A stretch of DNA of 38,351 nucleotides from Gammaproteobacteria bacterium (GCA_016928055.1 JAFGLM010000014.1:1-38351); one strand, 5' to 3'; positions 26,843 to 36,598 are shown, counted from the stretch's first letter. Notes: generated by a model not told the origin, from the letters alone. Made by a program: numbers and translations.

Positions 26843-26908
26843 CACCGCAGCGGCGGTGACTATTTCCCCTCACTCGGCCTCTGGCCACCCTCTCCCGAAG
26901 GGAGAGGG
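26843..26908. repeat. two inverted repeats after metG, the second resembling a common dispersed repeat
   Basis: The first is CACCGC (26843-26848) with GCGGTG (26853-26858), 3 bp after the metG stop. The second is a perfect 9-bp arm pair CCCTCTCCC / GGGAGAGGG (26888-26896 and 26900-26908, loop GAA), preceded by CCCCTCACTCGGCC. Short elements of this CCCTCACCC...CCCTCTCCC type are scattered between genes in many proteobacteria. Neither has a following T tract, so they are not standard intrinsic terminators, but either could slow or pause RNA polymerase. The remaining 147 bp to rnfA shows no gene I can support. Confidence 0.6.
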
Positions 26909-27055
26909 AAAAATGGGGCGACTATTGTCGCGCTATATTAACCAAGCAAAAAGTTATAGAGCCAACGTACCGGCGCTGAACTCTTTCTGTTATATTCTTT
27001 CGCCCTATAGAAACACCCTGGTTCAAACCTTTAGTTATAAATAGATCTGCTGTAG

Positions 27056-27637
27056 ATGGCCGAATATGCATTGATTCTTATCAGCACGGTGCTGGTCAAC
27101 AACTTCGTCCTGGTGAAGTTTCTTGGCCTGTGTCCGTTTATGGGGGTTTCGCGCAAACTGGAAACCGCGATCGGCATGGCGCTGGCAACTGCCTTCGTTC
27201 TGACCTTGTCTTCGGTATGCAGTTATCTCGTCAACCAGTACATATTACTGCCGTTGGATCTGGAAATACTACGTACGCTCAGCTTTATATTGGTGATTGC
27301 AGTGGTTGTGCAATTTACCGAAATGGTGGTACATAAAACCAGTCCTTTGCTCTACAACGTGCTGGGCATCTTCCTGCCCTTGATTACCACCAACTGCGCT
27401 GTACTCGGTGTGGCGTTGTTAAACACTCAACAACAACACAGTTTTCTGGAATCTTTTTTCTATGGTTTTGGCGCGGCTCTGGGTTTTTCACTGGTTCTGA
27501 TTCTATTTGCCGCCCTGCGCGAACGCCTGGCCGTGGCCGATGTGCCCACGCCCTTTAAGGGCGCACCGATTGCGTTGATCACCGCGGGATTAATGGCGCT
27601 GGCATTTATGGGCTTTAGCGGCCTGGTCAAAGGGTAG
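27056..27637 (+). CDS. rnfA: Rnf electron transport complex subunit A
   Basis: This 193-aa integral inner-membrane subunit of the Rnf ion-pumping complex has six helices. N-terminal [18 protein letters not shown] and the mirrored [16 protein letters not shown] carry the two conserved LC/NC cysteines that hold the intramembrane Fe-S cluster with RnfE. It is homologous to RnfE (inverted topology) and NqrE. It is the first gene of an rnfABCDGE operon, with rnfB starting 5 bp after its stop. No clear ribosome binding site lies before the ATG. The complex links ferredoxin or NADH oxidation-reduction to membrane ion flow; in E. coli the Rsx version resets SoxR. Confidence 0.95.
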   Translation: MAEYALILISTVLVNNFVLVKFLGLCPFMGVSRKLETAIGMALATAFVLTLSSVCSYLVNQYILLPLDLEILRTLSFILVIAVVVQFTEMVVHKTSPLLYNVLGIFLPLITTNCAVLGVALLNTQQQHSFLESFFYGFGAALGFSLVLILFAALRERLAVADVPTPFKGAPIALITAGLMALAFMGFSGLVKG

Positions 27638-27641
27638 CGCA

Positions 27642-28238
27642 ATGGACATCGTGATTGCTATCGCTGCCATTACCGGTCTGGCCGCCGCTTTCGGTTTGTT
27701 ACTCGGCTACAGCGCAATACGTTTCAAGGTTGAGGGCGATCCGGTCGTTGACCAGATCGACGCTATTCTGCCGCAAACCCAATGCGGCCAGTGCGGCTAC
27801 CCCGGTTGCCGTCCCTACGCTGAAGCCATCGCTGCCGGTGAAGCCGATATTAACCAGTGTCCACCGGGTGGCGAAGCCGGAGTTCAGGCGCTGGCCGATT
27901 TACTCGATCGTGACGCCAAACCATTGAATCCGGAAAACGGCGCTGAAAGCGCAAAAATGGTGGCAGTCATTGACGAACAGGTTTGTATCGGTTGCACCTT
28001 GTGTATCCGTGCCTGCCCGGTTGACGCTATTCTTGGCGCCACCAAACAAATGCATACCGTAATTGCGGATGAATGCACCGGCTGCAAATTGTGTGTCAGT
28101 CCCTGCCCGGTGGATTGTATTAGTATGGTTGCGTTTGACGAAACGCTGGAAACCTGGCGCTGGCCATTCCCGGATAATAAAGGGACTGTTCCAATCCTGG
28201 TTGAAACGGCACCGCACAAAACTGATTTGGTCGCATGA
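27642..28238 (+). CDS. rnfB: Rnf complex iron-sulfur subunit B
   Basis: This 198-aa protein has an N-terminal membrane helix (about 3-24). A [4Fe-4S] domain follows with Cys48, Cys51, Cys56 and Cys73 ([13 protein letters not shown]). Two ferredoxin-type clusters are bound by Cys115-118-121-125 ([12 protein letters not shown]) and Cys145-148-151-155 ([12 protein letters not shown]), each with a neighbouring Cys for the partner cluster. It passes electrons within the Rnf complex on the cytoplasmic side. It starts with GGG 6 bp upstream. Its TGA stop overlaps the rnfC ATG by four bases (ATGA), so translation is probably coupled. Confidence 0.95.
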   Translation: MDIVIAIAAITGLAAAFGLLLGYSAIRFKVEGDPVVDQIDAILPQTQCGQCGYPGCRPYAEAIAAGEADINQCPPGGEAGVQALADLLDRDAKPLNPENGAESAKMVAVIDEQVCIGCTLCIRACPVDAILGATKQMHTVIADECTGCKLCVSPCPVDCISMVAFDETLETWRWPFPDNKGTVPILVETAPHKTDLVA

Positions 28239-29794
28239 GTAAACAATTAACTATCAACCGCGGTCTGCATCGTTTTAACGGTGGAATTCATTTTGCCGAT
28301 GAGCATGCCGAATCGACCCGGCATGTGATTGCGTCCCTGCCGATTCCCGACAAACTGATATTGCCGCTGAAACAACATATCGGTGAAACCTGTAAGCCGG
28401 TTGTGTCGGTTGGCGACCAGGTTCTAAAGGGTCAACTTCTGGCCGAAAGCGAAAACTATATCAGCGCTCCGATCCATGCACCCACCTCCGGCATCATCAT
28501 CGCCATTGCGGATCACGAAGTTCCGCACCCTTCCGGTCTGACTGCGCCATGTATTGTGATTAAAACAGACGGTGAAGATCGCTGGTGCGAACGAGAACCC
28601 ATACCTGATTATCGCTCAATGGATCGCAGCCATCTGCGCAACCTGATTCGCAATGCTGGTATTGTTGGTTTGGGTGGTGCCGCATTTCCCAGCTCAGTCA
28701 AACTCAATCCTGGACCAGGTCGCACAATTAATACTTTAATCGTGAATGCCGCCGAGTGCGAACCATATATTAATTGCGATGATATGTTGATTCGCGAACG
28801 TGCCGTTGAAATTCTGCACGGCGTAGATATCGCTCGTTATTGCCTGAAGGTTAAGCAATGCAAAATCGGTATCGAAGATAATATGCCCGATGCTCATGCT
28901 GCTTTGCAAAAGGCAATAAAGGAAACCGGCATAGAAGATATCAAACTGGTGGTGGTGCCAACCCGCTATCCCACCGGCGGTGAAAAGCAACTCATAAAAG
29001 TCATCACCGGGCTGGAAGTGCCCAAGGATGGGCTGCCGGCTGACATCGGTATTGTTTGCCACAACGTCGGCACGTTATATGCCATTGCGCGCGCAATATT
29101 GCATAACGAACCGCTGCTGTCGCGTGTCGTAACAGTAACCGGTAAAGGTATTAAACAGCCGCGCAATGTTGAAGCGTTTTTTGGTACGCCCTTAAGTGAA
29201 CTCGCCAAATTTTGCGGCGGTTATACACACGACGTATCACGTTTGTTAATGGGCGGACATATGATGGGATTTGCCTTACACAGCGATGAACTGCCCCTCG
29301 TCAAAGCCGCAAATTGTTTACTGGCCGGTACACCCGATGAATTACCGGAACCCGGCAAACCCAAGCCCTGTATTCGCTGCGGGATGTGCGAACAAGTTTG
29401 CCCGGCTAATTTGTTGCCGCAGCAATTGTACTGGTACGCAAAAGCAAAAGAATTTGACAAGACAGAAGAATTTAATCTGTTTGATTGCATTGAGTGTGGT
29501 TGCTGTGCCTATGTTTGTCCAAGCGAAATACCTTTGGTGCAATATTACCGCTACGCCAAAGCAGAAATTGCCACCAAAGTACGCAAGCGTGAGAAATCCG
29601 ACATTGCCCGCCAACGCTTTGAATTCAGAAAGGTTCGACTGGAGCGCGAACAACAGGAAAAAGCGGAGCAAATGCAAAAACGCAAGGAAGCGCTGCGAGG
29701 CAGTGACGATAACAGTAAACAAGCAGCCATCCAGGCGGCCCTTGAGCGCGTCAAGGCAAAAAAGGAAGAACGCGCTAAAACACAAACTGAGTGA
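28235..29794 (+). CDS. rnfC: Rnf complex subunit C (NADH/ferredoxin-binding)
   Basis: This 519-aa peripheral subunit binds NADH and FMN through a region like the 51-kDa subunit of complex I (about 130-280, including [22 protein letters not shown] and [12 protein letters not shown]). It has two [4Fe-4S] motifs near the C-terminus, [12 protein letters not shown] and [12 protein letters not shown]. The charged, coiled C-terminus (about 450-519) is short; E. coli RsxC is about 740 aa because of a long repetitive tail missing here. It overlaps rnfB by four bases and rnfD (GTG start) by four bases, so the genes are tightly coupled. Confidence 0.94.
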   Translation: MSKQLTINRGLHRFNGGIHFADEHAESTRHVIASLPIPDKLILPLKQHIGETCKPVVSVGDQVLKGQLLAESENYISAPIHAPTSGIIIAIADHEVPHPSGLTAPCIVIKTDGEDRWCEREPIPDYRSMDRSHLRNLIRNAGIVGLGGAAFPSSVKLNPGPGRTINTLIVNAAECEPYINCDDMLIRERAVEILHGVDIARYCLKVKQCKIGIEDNMPDAHAALQKAIKETGIEDIKLVVVPTRYPTGGEKQLIKVITGLEVPKDGLPADIGIVCHNVGTLYAIARAILHNEPLLSRVVTVTGKGIKQPRNVEAFFGTPLSELAKFCGGYTHDVSRLLMGGHMMGFALHSDELPLVKAANCLLAGTPDELPEPGKPKPCIRCGMCEQVCPANLLPQQLYWYAKAKEFDKTEEFNLFDCIECGCCAYVCPSEIPLVQYYRYAKAEIATKVRKREKSDIARQRFEFRKVRLEREQQEKAEQMQKRKEALRGSDDNSKQAAIQAALERVKAKKEERAKTQTE

Positions 29795-30831
29795 TTGCTA
29801 TGCGCTTTAATACTGCCACCTCTCCACACGATCATAGCCAGAACAAACTGGATCGCCTTATGCTGCATGTGGTGCTGGCATTGCTGCCCGGCACTGCTGC
29901 TCTGTATTGGTATTTTGGTTGGGGCGTATTGATCAATATTGTTATCGCCGTCGCTGTTGCTTGGATAAGCGAAGCATTTATATTGCTCATTCGCCAACGT
30001 CCGGTTTTTACCACATTGAAAGATAACTCGGCGCTGGTTACGGCCTGGCTGCTTGCTATCGCCTTACCGCCGTTAGCGCCATGGTGGTTAACCGCCCTCG
30101 GCGTTTCTTTTGCCATTGTCTTTGCCAAACAACTCTATGGCGGTCTTGGATACAACCCCTTCAATCCGGCCATGATCGGCTATGTTGTACTGTTGATTTC
30201 ATTTCCGCTGGAAATGACTCAATGGTTAGCGCCCGTTTCCGTCAGCGGTGAAAGTTTAAGCTTGCAGCAAACTATGCAAATTATTTTCTTTCATCAATTG
30301 CCCGTTGACGGCTGGGATGCCCTCAGTGGGGCAACACCATTGGATAAGATTAAAACTGAGCTGGCGTTGCTTAAAACGATTCCTGAAATTAAAACCGATC
30401 CATTATTCGGATATCTTGGTGGCCGCGGTTGGGAATGGGCTGGATTTTGTTATTTGCTGGGCGGCCTGTATTTAATATATAAAAAGATAATCAGCTGGCA
30501 TACACCGGTAGCAGTGTTAAGCAGTATGTTATTTATTGCATTTGTTTTTTATTTGTTTGATAGCGAACACTATGCATCACCTTTGTTTCACATATTTGCC
30601 GGTGGTGCATTACTGGGTGCATTCTTTATCGCAACTGATCCGGTTTCATCCTGCACCAGTAGTAGAGGTAAGCTTTTTTATGGAGCCGGAATCGGCGTGC
30701 TAACCTATGTCATTCGCACCTGGGGTGGCTATCCAGATGGTATCGCCTTCGCTGTCTTACTGATGAATATGTCGGCACCCTTTATTGATTACTATACCAA
30801 GCCAAGGGTATATGGATTATCAAAGCAATGA
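29791..30831 (+). CDS. rnfD: Rnf complex flavinylated membrane subunit D
   Basis: This 346-aa multi-helix inner-membrane protein, related to NqrB, carries covalent FMN on the Thr of SGAT (Thr182 when counted from the GTG start) in GWDALSGATPLDK. GYNPFNPAMIGYVVLL and TDPVSSCTSSRGKLFYGAGIG are conserved RnfD blocks. GTG at 29791 overlaps the rnfC stop by 4 bases; ATG at 29800 is an in-frame alternative. Attachment of FMN needs the ApbE flavin transferase, which is not in this window. RnfG follows with a four-base ATGA overlap. Confidence 0.94.
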   Translation: MIAMRFNTATSPHDHSQNKLDRLMLHVVLALLPGTAALYWYFGWGVLINIVIAVAVAWISEAFILLIRQRPVFTTLKDNSALVTAWLLAIALPPLAPWWLTALGVSFAIVFAKQLYGGLGYNPFNPAMIGYVVLLISFPLEMTQWLAPVSVSGESLSLQQTMQIIFFHQLPVDGWDALSGATPLDKIKTELALLKTIPEIKTDPLFGYLGGRGWEWAGFCYLLGGLYLIYKKIISWHTPVAVLSSMLFIAFVFYLFDSEHYASPLFHIFAGGALLGAFFIATDPVSSCTSSRGKLFYGAGIGVLTYVIRTWGGYPDGIAFAVLLMNMSAPFIDYYTKPRVYGLSKQ

Positions 30832-31457
30832 ACCGGGATATGTTTACATCCGCAATATTGCTGGCGGCATTTGCGTTGACCGGCGTCAGTTTATTATTCC
30901 TGGTTCACGCCGCCACCAAAGAACGCATCGAAAATAATGAACGTGCTCTGCTGCTAACCCAATTAAATGAGATTGTTCCTTCCGGCACTTACGATAACGA
31001 TCCGGTAACCGATATTCGCACTATTGCTGCACCGGAAGCATTAGGAAGTGACGAACCGTTGACCGTCTATCGGGCTCGGCGGGGTGATAAGACCGTCGCA
31101 GCAATTCTTACGACGGTTGCTCCGGATGGCTATAACGGTGCCATTCGATTACTGGTAGGTATTCGTGCAAATGGGGAACTCGCCGGTGTTCGCGCTATTC
31201 ATCACCGAGAAACACCCGGCCTTGGCGATAGAATCGATGCAGCTCGTTCAGACTGGATACTGGATTTCAATGGCAAATCATTAAATCAGTCTCAACCTGG
31301 GCAGTGGCGCGTGAAACCAGACGGCGGTTCCTTTGACAGTTTTACCGGCGCCACGATTACACCACGCGCCGTGGTAAAAGCGGTTCATAAAGCGCTCGTC
31401 TATTTCGATGAAAATCAAGATTTTCTATTCGATGCACACATAGAAAAGAGTAAATAA
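30828..31457 (+). CDS. rnfG: Rnf complex flavinylated subunit G
   Basis: This 209-aa protein has one N-terminal membrane helix (about 7-28) and a periplasmic FMN-binding domain. The covalent FMN site is Thr176 in [15 protein letters not shown]. It is homologous to NqrC and shares the same flavinylation motif as the Fur-box FMN protein at 13089-13661. The preceding rnfD stop overlaps its start (ATGA). rnfE starts 2 bp after its stop. It receives electrons through the membrane part of the complex. Confidence 0.94.
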   Translation: MNRDMFTSAILLAAFALTGVSLLFLVHAATKERIENNERALLLTQLNEIVPSGTYDNDPVTDIRTIAAPEALGSDEPLTVYRARRGDKTVAAILTTVAPDGYNGAIRLLVGIRANGELAGVRAIHHRETPGLGDRIDAARSDWILDFNGKSLNQSQPGQWRVKPDGGSFDSFTGATITPRAVVKAVHKALVYFDENQDFLFDAHIEKSK

Positions 31458-31458
31458 T

Positions 31459-32145
31459 ATGACTGAGGTAAACTACATAAAGTTAGTCCAGGACGGTTTA
31501 TGGAAGAACAATACAGGATTAGTTCAATTGCTCGGACTTTGCCCCTTACTTGCGGTTACCGGAACAGTCATTAATGGTCTGGGGTTGGGACTGGCAACCA
31601 CATTGACCCTGATTGCATCAAATATTTCAGTTTCACTGATTCGAAATATTATTCGTCCTGAAATACGCATACCGGTATTTGTTTTGATTATTGCATCCGT
31701 TGTTACAGCCATTGAACTGAGTATGAGTGCGTTTTTTTATGAACTGTATTTAATACTCGGCATTTTTATTCCGTTGATCGTAACTAATTGCTGCATCATC
31801 GGTCGCGCCGAAGCGTTTGCTTCCAAAAATCATCTGCTGGCGGCCGCAATTGATGGGTTGATGATGGGCCTGGGCTTTACTATGGTTCTGGTTGCATTGG
31901 GAGCAGTGCGCGAATCGATTGGTCTAGGTACGCTGCTGGCACAGGCTGAACTGATGTTTGGTGATATTGCCCATAACTGGACAATAACCCTGATCAAAGA
32001 CTATCGCGGATTCTTGCTGGCCATCCTGCCGCCGGGCGCGTTTATCGGCATGGGCCTGCTCATTGCAGTTAAGAACATAATTGATTACCGCCTGCAAAAA
32101 GACAACGCTGTCATATTTGGTATTACTAAAAAACAAACCGCTTGA
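31459..32145 (+). CDS. rnfE: Rnf complex subunit E
   Basis: This 228-aa integral subunit of six helices is the partner of RnfA. It shows [20 protein letters not shown] and [18 protein letters not shown] with the conserved cluster-binding cysteines. It closes the rnfABCDGE order. In many gammaproteobacteria nth (endonuclease III) follows rnfE, but here a GH94 gene follows after 311 bp. The last coding bases include an imperfect GACAACGCTGTC operator-like site (32101-32112), which encodes Asp-Asn-Ala-Val. That may be a coincidence or a real upstream operator. Confidence 0.94.
   Translation: MTEVNYIKLVQDGLWKNNTGLVQLLGLCPLLAVTGTVINGLGLGLATTLTLIASNISVSLIRNIIRPEIRIPVFVLIIASVVTAIELSMSAFFYELYLILGIFIPLIVTNCCIIGRAEAFASKNHLLAAAIDGLMMGLGFTMVLVALGAVRESIGLGTLLAQAELMFGDIAHNWTITLIKDYRGFLLAILPPGAFIGMGLLIAVKNIIDYRLQKDNAVIFGITKKQTA
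32101..32112. promoter_or_regulatory. operator-like copy 1 (imperfect, inside rnfE)
   Basis: GACAACGCTGTC differs by one base from the perfect palindrome of copies 2 and 3 and shares the flanks AAA...AT. It lies within the last codons of rnfE. Its centre is 49 bp from that of copy 2. Confidence 0.45.
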
Positions 32146-32149
32146 AAAA

Positions 32150-32161
32150 GACAACGTTGTC
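32150..32161. promoter_or_regulatory. LacI-type operator copy 2 upstream of GH94 gene
   Basis: GACAACGTTGTC is a perfect 12-bp palindrome with the same flanks as copy 3 (AAAGACAACG...TCATAAA). It directly follows TTGAAA (32142-32147), a near-consensus -35 that includes the rnfE TGA stop. A TATTAT (32167-32172) lies 19 bp downstream, so a promoter overlapping the operator is possible but off-spaced. Confidence 0.6.
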
Positions 32162-32194
32162 ATAAATATTATTGCAATAAAATATTTTTTGAAA

Positions 32195-32206
32195 GACAAC
32201 GTTGTC
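32195..32206. promoter_or_regulatory. LacI-type operator copy 3 upstream of GH94 gene
   Basis: This is an identical palindrome GACAACGTTGTC, centred 45 bp from copy 2 and again preceded by TTGAAA (32189-32194). The pair is well placed for a repressor to loop or bind cooperatively. The GH94 ATG is about 250 bp downstream. The regulator is not encoded in the window. Confidence 0.6.
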
Positions 32207-32456
32207 ATAAAAACTCTTCAAAAAAAATTAGCATACAATCGCCTGATAACAGGTATCATTACACCACTTATTAGCATATTAAAAAAATAGCCTATTGTAT
32301 TGGCTACCCATGTTGCTTATAGGAATTTGTGCAAACGTTACGCTTCCGAGTCAGTTTGCACTCTCCACAAAAGGTTTAAAACTACGATTACATGAAAGGC
32401 TATAGCATCGCGACAGCGGCTGCAAAGCCACCAATTTATCAAGAGGTTCTTCGTTA

Positions 32457-34892
32457 ATGAAATTTGGTTACTTCGACGATGATGCCAGGGAATATATCAT
32501 CACGAATCCCAAGACACCCTATCCCTGGATAAATTATCTGGGCAACGAGGATTTCTTTAGCCTGATTTCCAACACCGCTGGTGGATATTCATTTTATAAA
32601 GACGCTAAATTTCGGCGCCTGACCCGTTATCGTTACAATAATGTACCCTGGGATGATGGCGGGCGATATTTTTACATAAAGGACGGTGAGACGGTTTGGT
32701 CGCCCGGCTGGAAACCAGTAAAAACAAAGCTTGATAATTACAGTTGCCGACACGGTATGAGTTACACCATTGTAAAAGGTGTGAAAAACGGACTCGAAGC
32801 AGAAGTATTATTTTTTGTACCGTTAGGTACTTGTGCAGAAGTACAGAAAGTCACGATAAAAAATACATCAAAATCGATCAAATCGTTCAAGTTGTTTTCC
32901 ATGATCGAGTGGTGCTTGTGGAATGCAGAGGACGATATGAATAATCTGCAGCGTAACTTTTCCACTGGTGAAATAGAAATCGATGGTTCTACTATTTATC
33001 ACAAAACAGAATATAAAGAACGTCGTAACCACTATGCTTTCTACTCTGTCAATTCACCTCTTAATGGCTTCGATACAGACCGTGATACCTTTCTTGGCGC
33101 CTATAACAGCTTTGCTACACCTGATGTTGTGTTTGAAGGCAAACCTCGCAACTCAGAAGCGCATGGCTGGTCACCAATAGCCTCACACTGTGTAGAGATC
33201 TGTTTGAATCCCGGCCAGGAAAAAACGCTGATTTTTGTTCTAGGCTATATTGAAAACTCAGAAAACGAAAAATGGGAAAGTAAACTCGTTATTAACAAAG
33301 CAAAGGCCAGAAAGGTCGTTGAACTGTTCGATACTTCTGAAAAAGTCTATGCTGCTTTTGAAGAACTAAAAAAATATTGGGACAAACTGCTGTCATACTT
33401 TGTGCTAGATAGCGGTAATGAAAAACTTGATCGCATGGTAAATATCTGGAATCAATACCAGTGTATGATTACGTTTAATCTCTCGCGCAGCGCATCTTTC
33501 TTTGAGACCGGCATCGGTCGCGGCATGGGCTTCCGCGATTCAAACCAGGATTTAATCGGTTTTGTTCATCAAGTACCTGAACGAGCCCGACAACGCATAC
33601 TGGATATCGCTGCAACTCAATTGGAAGACGGCTCAGCTTATCATCAATACCAGCCGTTAACGAAGCGCGGCAATGATGCCATTGGCGGCAATTTTAACGA
33701 TGATCCACTTTGGTTGATTCTATCAACTACCGCTTATATCAAGGAAACGGGTGATTTTTCCATACTGGATGAGCAGGTTCCCTTTGATAACGATGAAAGC
33801 GTTTCACAACCACTTTTTGAGCACCTAAAACGATCTATCTACCATACCATTAACAGTCTTGGCCCGCATGGTCTGCCGTTGATTGGCCGAGCCGACTGGA
33901 ATGACTGTTTGAATCTTAATTGCTTTTCAAACAACCCCAATGAATCGTTTCAAACCACCAACAATAAAATAGGCCGCACTGCTGAATCATTGATGATCGC
34001 TGGCCAGTTTGTTTTGTATGGCAGCGATTTTATTGGATTATGCAAACAAACCGGTAAGACCGAAGAAGCATCCAAAGTGCAAAAACATGTCGATGACATG
34101 ATTAAAGCCACGCTGAAACACGGCTGGGACGGTGAATGGTTTCTACGCGCCTATGATTACTATGGCAAAAAAGTCGGCAGTACAGAAAATGAAGAAGGTA
34201 AGATTTTTATCGAATCACAGGGCTTCTGCGCCATGGCGGGTATTGGGCTAGAAGAAGGTAATGTGGAAAAGGCACTGGATTCGGTATCAAGATGGCTGGA
34301 CTGTGAATTTGGCGTTGTCGTCAACCAACCGGCGTTTACCCGTTATGTTATCGAATACGGCGAAATTTCAACCTATCCTAAAGGCTACAAGGAAAATGCC
34401 GGAGTGTTTTGCCACAATAACCCATGGATTATGATCGGTGAAACGATAATCGGGCGCGGCGATAAGGCCTTTGAATATTATCGAAAAATCGCACCATCTT
34501 ATCTGGAAGACATCAGCGAATTGCACAAACTGGAACCCTATGTCTATGCGCAAATGATCGCCGGTAGGGACGCCTATACTCCCGGCGAAGCCAAGAACTC
34601 CTGGTTAACCGGTACTGCCGCATGGGCTTACTATGCCATTACTCAATACATATTAGGCATCAAACCTGCTTATGATGGCCTGGAGATTAATCCTTGCATC
34701 CCTCCAGACTGGAACGGCTTTAAAGTAACGCGCGTCTTCCGTGGTGCGACCTATAATATTTCAGTGAACAACCCAAATCATGTAAGTAAGGGCGTAAAAC
34801 ATATCACCGTTGACGGGACAATCATCGAGGGGAATATTATTCCCGTATCCAGCTCAAATAACACATATCAAGTAGCGGTTGAACTGGGATAA
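32457..34892 (+). CDS. GH94 cellobiose phosphorylase
   Basis: This 811-aa cytoplasmic enzyme phosphorolyses cellobiose to glucose 1-phosphate and glucose, saving ATP. Its pattern follows the Cellulomonas gilvus enzyme closely: [44 protein letters not shown] at the N-terminus, [19 protein letters not shown] and GNFNDDPLW in the (alpha/alpha)6 barrel. The catalytic Asp is Asp483 in [10 protein letters not shown]. No signal peptide is present, consistent with an intracellular phosphorylase, and cellobiose rather than chitobiose or cellodextrin is favoured by overall similarity. The ribosome binding site is AGAGG. A GPH-type transporter follows 75 bp later, probably in the same transcript, and would bring in the disaccharide. 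Confidence 0.93.
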   Translation: MKFGYFDDDAREYIITNPKTPYPWINYLGNEDFFSLISNTAGGYSFYKDAKFRRLTRYRYNNVPWDDGGRYFYIKDGETVWSPGWKPVKTKLDNYSCRHGMSYTIVKGVKNGLEAEVLFFVPLGTCAEVQKVTIKNTSKSIKSFKLFSMIEWCLWNAEDDMNNLQRNFSTGEIEIDGSTIYHKTEYKERRNHYAFYSVNSPLNGFDTDRDTFLGAYNSFATPDVVFEGKPRNSEAHGWSPIASHCVEICLNPGQEKTLIFVLGYIENSENEKWESKLVINKAKARKVVELFDTSEKVYAAFEELKKYWDKLLSYFVLDSGNEKLDRMVNIWNQYQCMITFNLSRSASFFETGIGRGMGFRDSNQDLIGFVHQVPERARQRILDIAATQLEDGSAYHQYQPLTKRGNDAIGGNFNDDPLWLILSTTAYIKETGDFSILDEQVPFDNDESVSQPLFEHLKRSIYHTINSLGPHGLPLIGRADWNDCLNLNCFSNNPNESFQTTNNKIGRTAESLMIAGQFVLYGSDFIGLCKQTGKTEEASKVQKHVDDMIKATLKHGWDGEWFLRAYDYYGKKVGSTENEEGKIFIESQGFCAMAGIGLEEGNVEKALDSVSRWLDCEFGVVVNQPAFTRYVIEYGEISTYPKGYKENAGVFCHNNPWIMIGETIIGRGDKAFEYYRKIAPSYLEDISELHKLEPYVYAQMIAGRDAYTPGEAKNSWLTGTAAWAYYAITQYILGIKPAYDGLEINPCIPPDWNGFKVTRVFRGATYNISVNNPNHVSKGVKHITVDGTIIEGNIIPVSSSNNTYQVAVELG

Positions 34893-34967
34893 TTAAGCGT
34901 AATTTTGCTATAGATCTTCTAAAATAAAATCACTAAAGGCAATTTCAATTCATAATGAGGTTTCGGC

Positions 34968-36569
34968 ATGACTGAGCAGGGGCACAGATTACCACTCTAC
35001 GAAAAGATCGGTTATTCACTGGGTGATGCGGCGGCCAATCTGGTATGGCGCGGCGCTTTAGCTTTTCTGGCCGTTTTCTACACTGATACCTTTGGTATCC
35101 CAGCGCTTGCAGTCGGCGTTTTACTGTTAATCGTCAGGCTTTCCGATGGTATAACCGACATTATTATGGGCATGATTGCTGACCGTACCAGCAGTCGCTG
35201 GGGAAAGTTTCGGCCGTGGGTACTGTTTTCCGCTCCCGCACTGGGTGTTTTTATGGTGCTAACCTTTACCACACCGGACATCGGTCCCATGGCAAAACTT
35301 ATCTGGGCTTATGCCACCTACATCGGTTTAACACTCGCCTACACAGTAAACAATGTACCTTACTCAGCAATGATGGGCGTGATGACGCCAAGCAATGTTG
35401 AGCGTACTAATCTTTCCTCCTGGCGTTTTGCCGGTGCTTTCTTTGGCGGATTCCTGGTTATGGTCGGCACACCGTTGTTGGTTGCCCATTTTGGTAACGG
35501 CAATGACCAGACCGGTTATCAGTACACTATGTATTTGTTTGCTGTGATTTTGGTGATCATGCTAATCATCACGTTTGCATCGACTAAAGAACGGGTTATA
35601 CCCACTCACGATCATAGCGATAATCTTAAGCAAGAACTCTGGGATTTAACTAAGAATATCCCTTACATTTTGATCCCCCTGACCGCTATATCACTCTTTT
35701 TCTATTACAGAAATTTGTATAGCGGTTTCTTTTTTCTCATTGTAATTGCGCTTGCAGCTTTCTTTATTAAAAAACTGTTAGCCAAGTCCGATTCAGAAAT
35801 CAGCGATACCCAAAAGGATCTGGTTGACTTGTTGACTAATGTTCCATGGATCGTGTTATTAATAATCGGCTTTTTGTTTATGATGTTTAATGGTGTCAAG
35901 ATTGGTGCCACAGCTTATTATTTCAGCCATTACATTGGCGATAAAATCAATGCTGCCGAATATTTCGGCTGGTTGCCAGGCTGGTTGGTGGCTGGGCAGG
36001 AAATTCTGGTTAGCGCCTATTTCGCGGGAGTATTGGCTATATCAGTGATTGGCGCACTTTGCACCGGCTTTCTCGCTAAACTCTTTGGCAAGAAAAACTT
36101 ATTCATTATTTCACTGGCTATGGGTGGTTTGATTCTTTGCCCCATTTACTTTCTGGAGCCGGATCAAATTTACTGGCTATTTGGCTTAGGTATTTGCTCG
36201 GAATTTTTTGCAGCTATTATGCCCACCTTGTTTTTTAGTATGTTAGGTGACACCGCTGACTATTCGGAATGGAAAAATGATCGTCGCGCTACCGGCCTTA
36301 TCTATTCGGCTGGAACTTTTATTAACAAGACCGGCGGCGGTTTTGCCGGCGCGCTGATTTTGATCGTCCTCGCCGCTTATGGTTACAATGGTATGGATGA
36401 ATCGACTATATCAGCAACACTGCCAGGCATGAAGGCTTTAATGAGCTGGATACCCAGCGCTTTTGCTTTTGCCGCAGCCGTTATTATGCTTTTCTATCCA
36501 TTGGGCGATGCCAGAATGAAGCAGATCGAATCCGATCTTGGCTCGCGGCGACAGAAACATCTTGATTAA
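34968..36569 (+). CDS. GPH-family (MFS) sugar:cation symporter with enlarged middle region
   Basis: This 533-aa inner-membrane transporter of the glycoside-pentoside-hexuronide family begins KIGYSLGDAAANLVWRGALAF and has DRTSSRWGKFRPWVL (loop 2-3) and NNVPYSAMMGVMTP, which mark the family. Usual members are about 450-480 aa. The extra residues lie mainly at about 225-300, where WDLTKNIPYILI (225-236) is echoed by VDLLTNVPWIVLL (286-298) with two added hydrophobic segments between. The ATG has GAGG 8 bp upstream. It lies after the cellobiose phosphorylase and probably imports beta-1,4-linked disaccharides such as cellobiose or glucosyl-mannose. Substrate is inferred from context only. Confidence 0.87.
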   Translation: MTEQGHRLPLYEKIGYSLGDAAANLVWRGALAFLAVFYTDTFGIPALAVGVLLLIVRLSDGITDIIMGMIADRTSSRWGKFRPWVLFSAPALGVFMVLTFTTPDIGPMAKLIWAYATYIGLTLAYTVNNVPYSAMMGVMTPSNVERTNLSSWRFAGAFFGGFLVMVGTPLLVAHFGNGNDQTGYQYTMYLFAVILVIMLIITFASTKERVIPTHDHSDNLKQELWDLTKNIPYILIPLTAISLFFYYRNLYSGFFFLIVIALAAFFIKKLLAKSDSEISDTQKDLVDLLTNVPWIVLLIIGFLFMMFNGVKIGATAYYFSHYIGDKINAAEYFGWLPGWLVAGQEILVSAYFAGVLAISVIGALCTGFLAKLFGKKNLFIISLAMGGLILCPIYFLEPDQIYWLFGLGICSEFFAAIMPTLFFSMLGDTADYSEWKNDRRATGLIYSAGTFINKTGGGFAGALILIVLAAYGYNGMDESTISATLPGMKALMSWIPSAFAFAAAVIMLFYPLGDARMKQIESDLGSRRQKHLD

Positions 36570-36598
36570 AAAAACGGGGCCATTGGCCCCGTTTTTTT
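36568..36598. terminator. bidirectional intrinsic terminator
   Basis: A perfect 8-bp GC-rich stem ACGGGGCC (36574-36581) / GGCCCCGT (36585-36592) with loop ATT is flanked by A7 on the left and T7 on the right. It therefore terminates both the rightward transporter transcript and the leftward GH5 transcript. The GH5 TAA stop overlaps the T tract. Confidence 0.92.

Larger units (their letters stand above)
32146..32456 (+). other. regulatory region between rnfE and GH94 gene (no gene seen)
   Basis: This 311-bp stretch has no convincing protein or RNA gene. It holds operator copies 2 and 3, a possible -10 TACAAT (32234-32239), and a small hairpin TAGCC/GGCTA (32288-32292 with 32302-32306). It also has an AACGTT-centred half-palindrome near 32331-32342. 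The first ~150 bp are strongly A/T-rich. An AGAGG lies about 9 bp before the GH94 start. A long 5' leader for the phosphorylase mRNA is possible; no rnfE terminator is obvious. Confidence 0.55.

Noticed and set aside
26888..26908. CCCTCTCCC/GGGAGAGGG hairpin as a metG terminator
   Set aside because: The stem is strong but is followed by A5, not T residues, on the metG strand; better described as a dispersed repeat.
26856..27044. Short rightward open frame between metG and rnfA
   Set aside because: It translates through the inverted repeats, lacks a ribosome binding site and resembles no protein I know.
32081..32290. Small rightward open frame over the end of rnfE and the operators
   Set aside because: It overlaps rnfE and operator palindromes; Lys/Asn-rich chance translation of A/T-rich DNA.
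32457..34892. Chitobiose or cellodextrin phosphorylase
   Set aside because: Length and motif pattern follow cellobiose phosphorylase closely along the whole protein; neighbouring genes also favour cellobiose.
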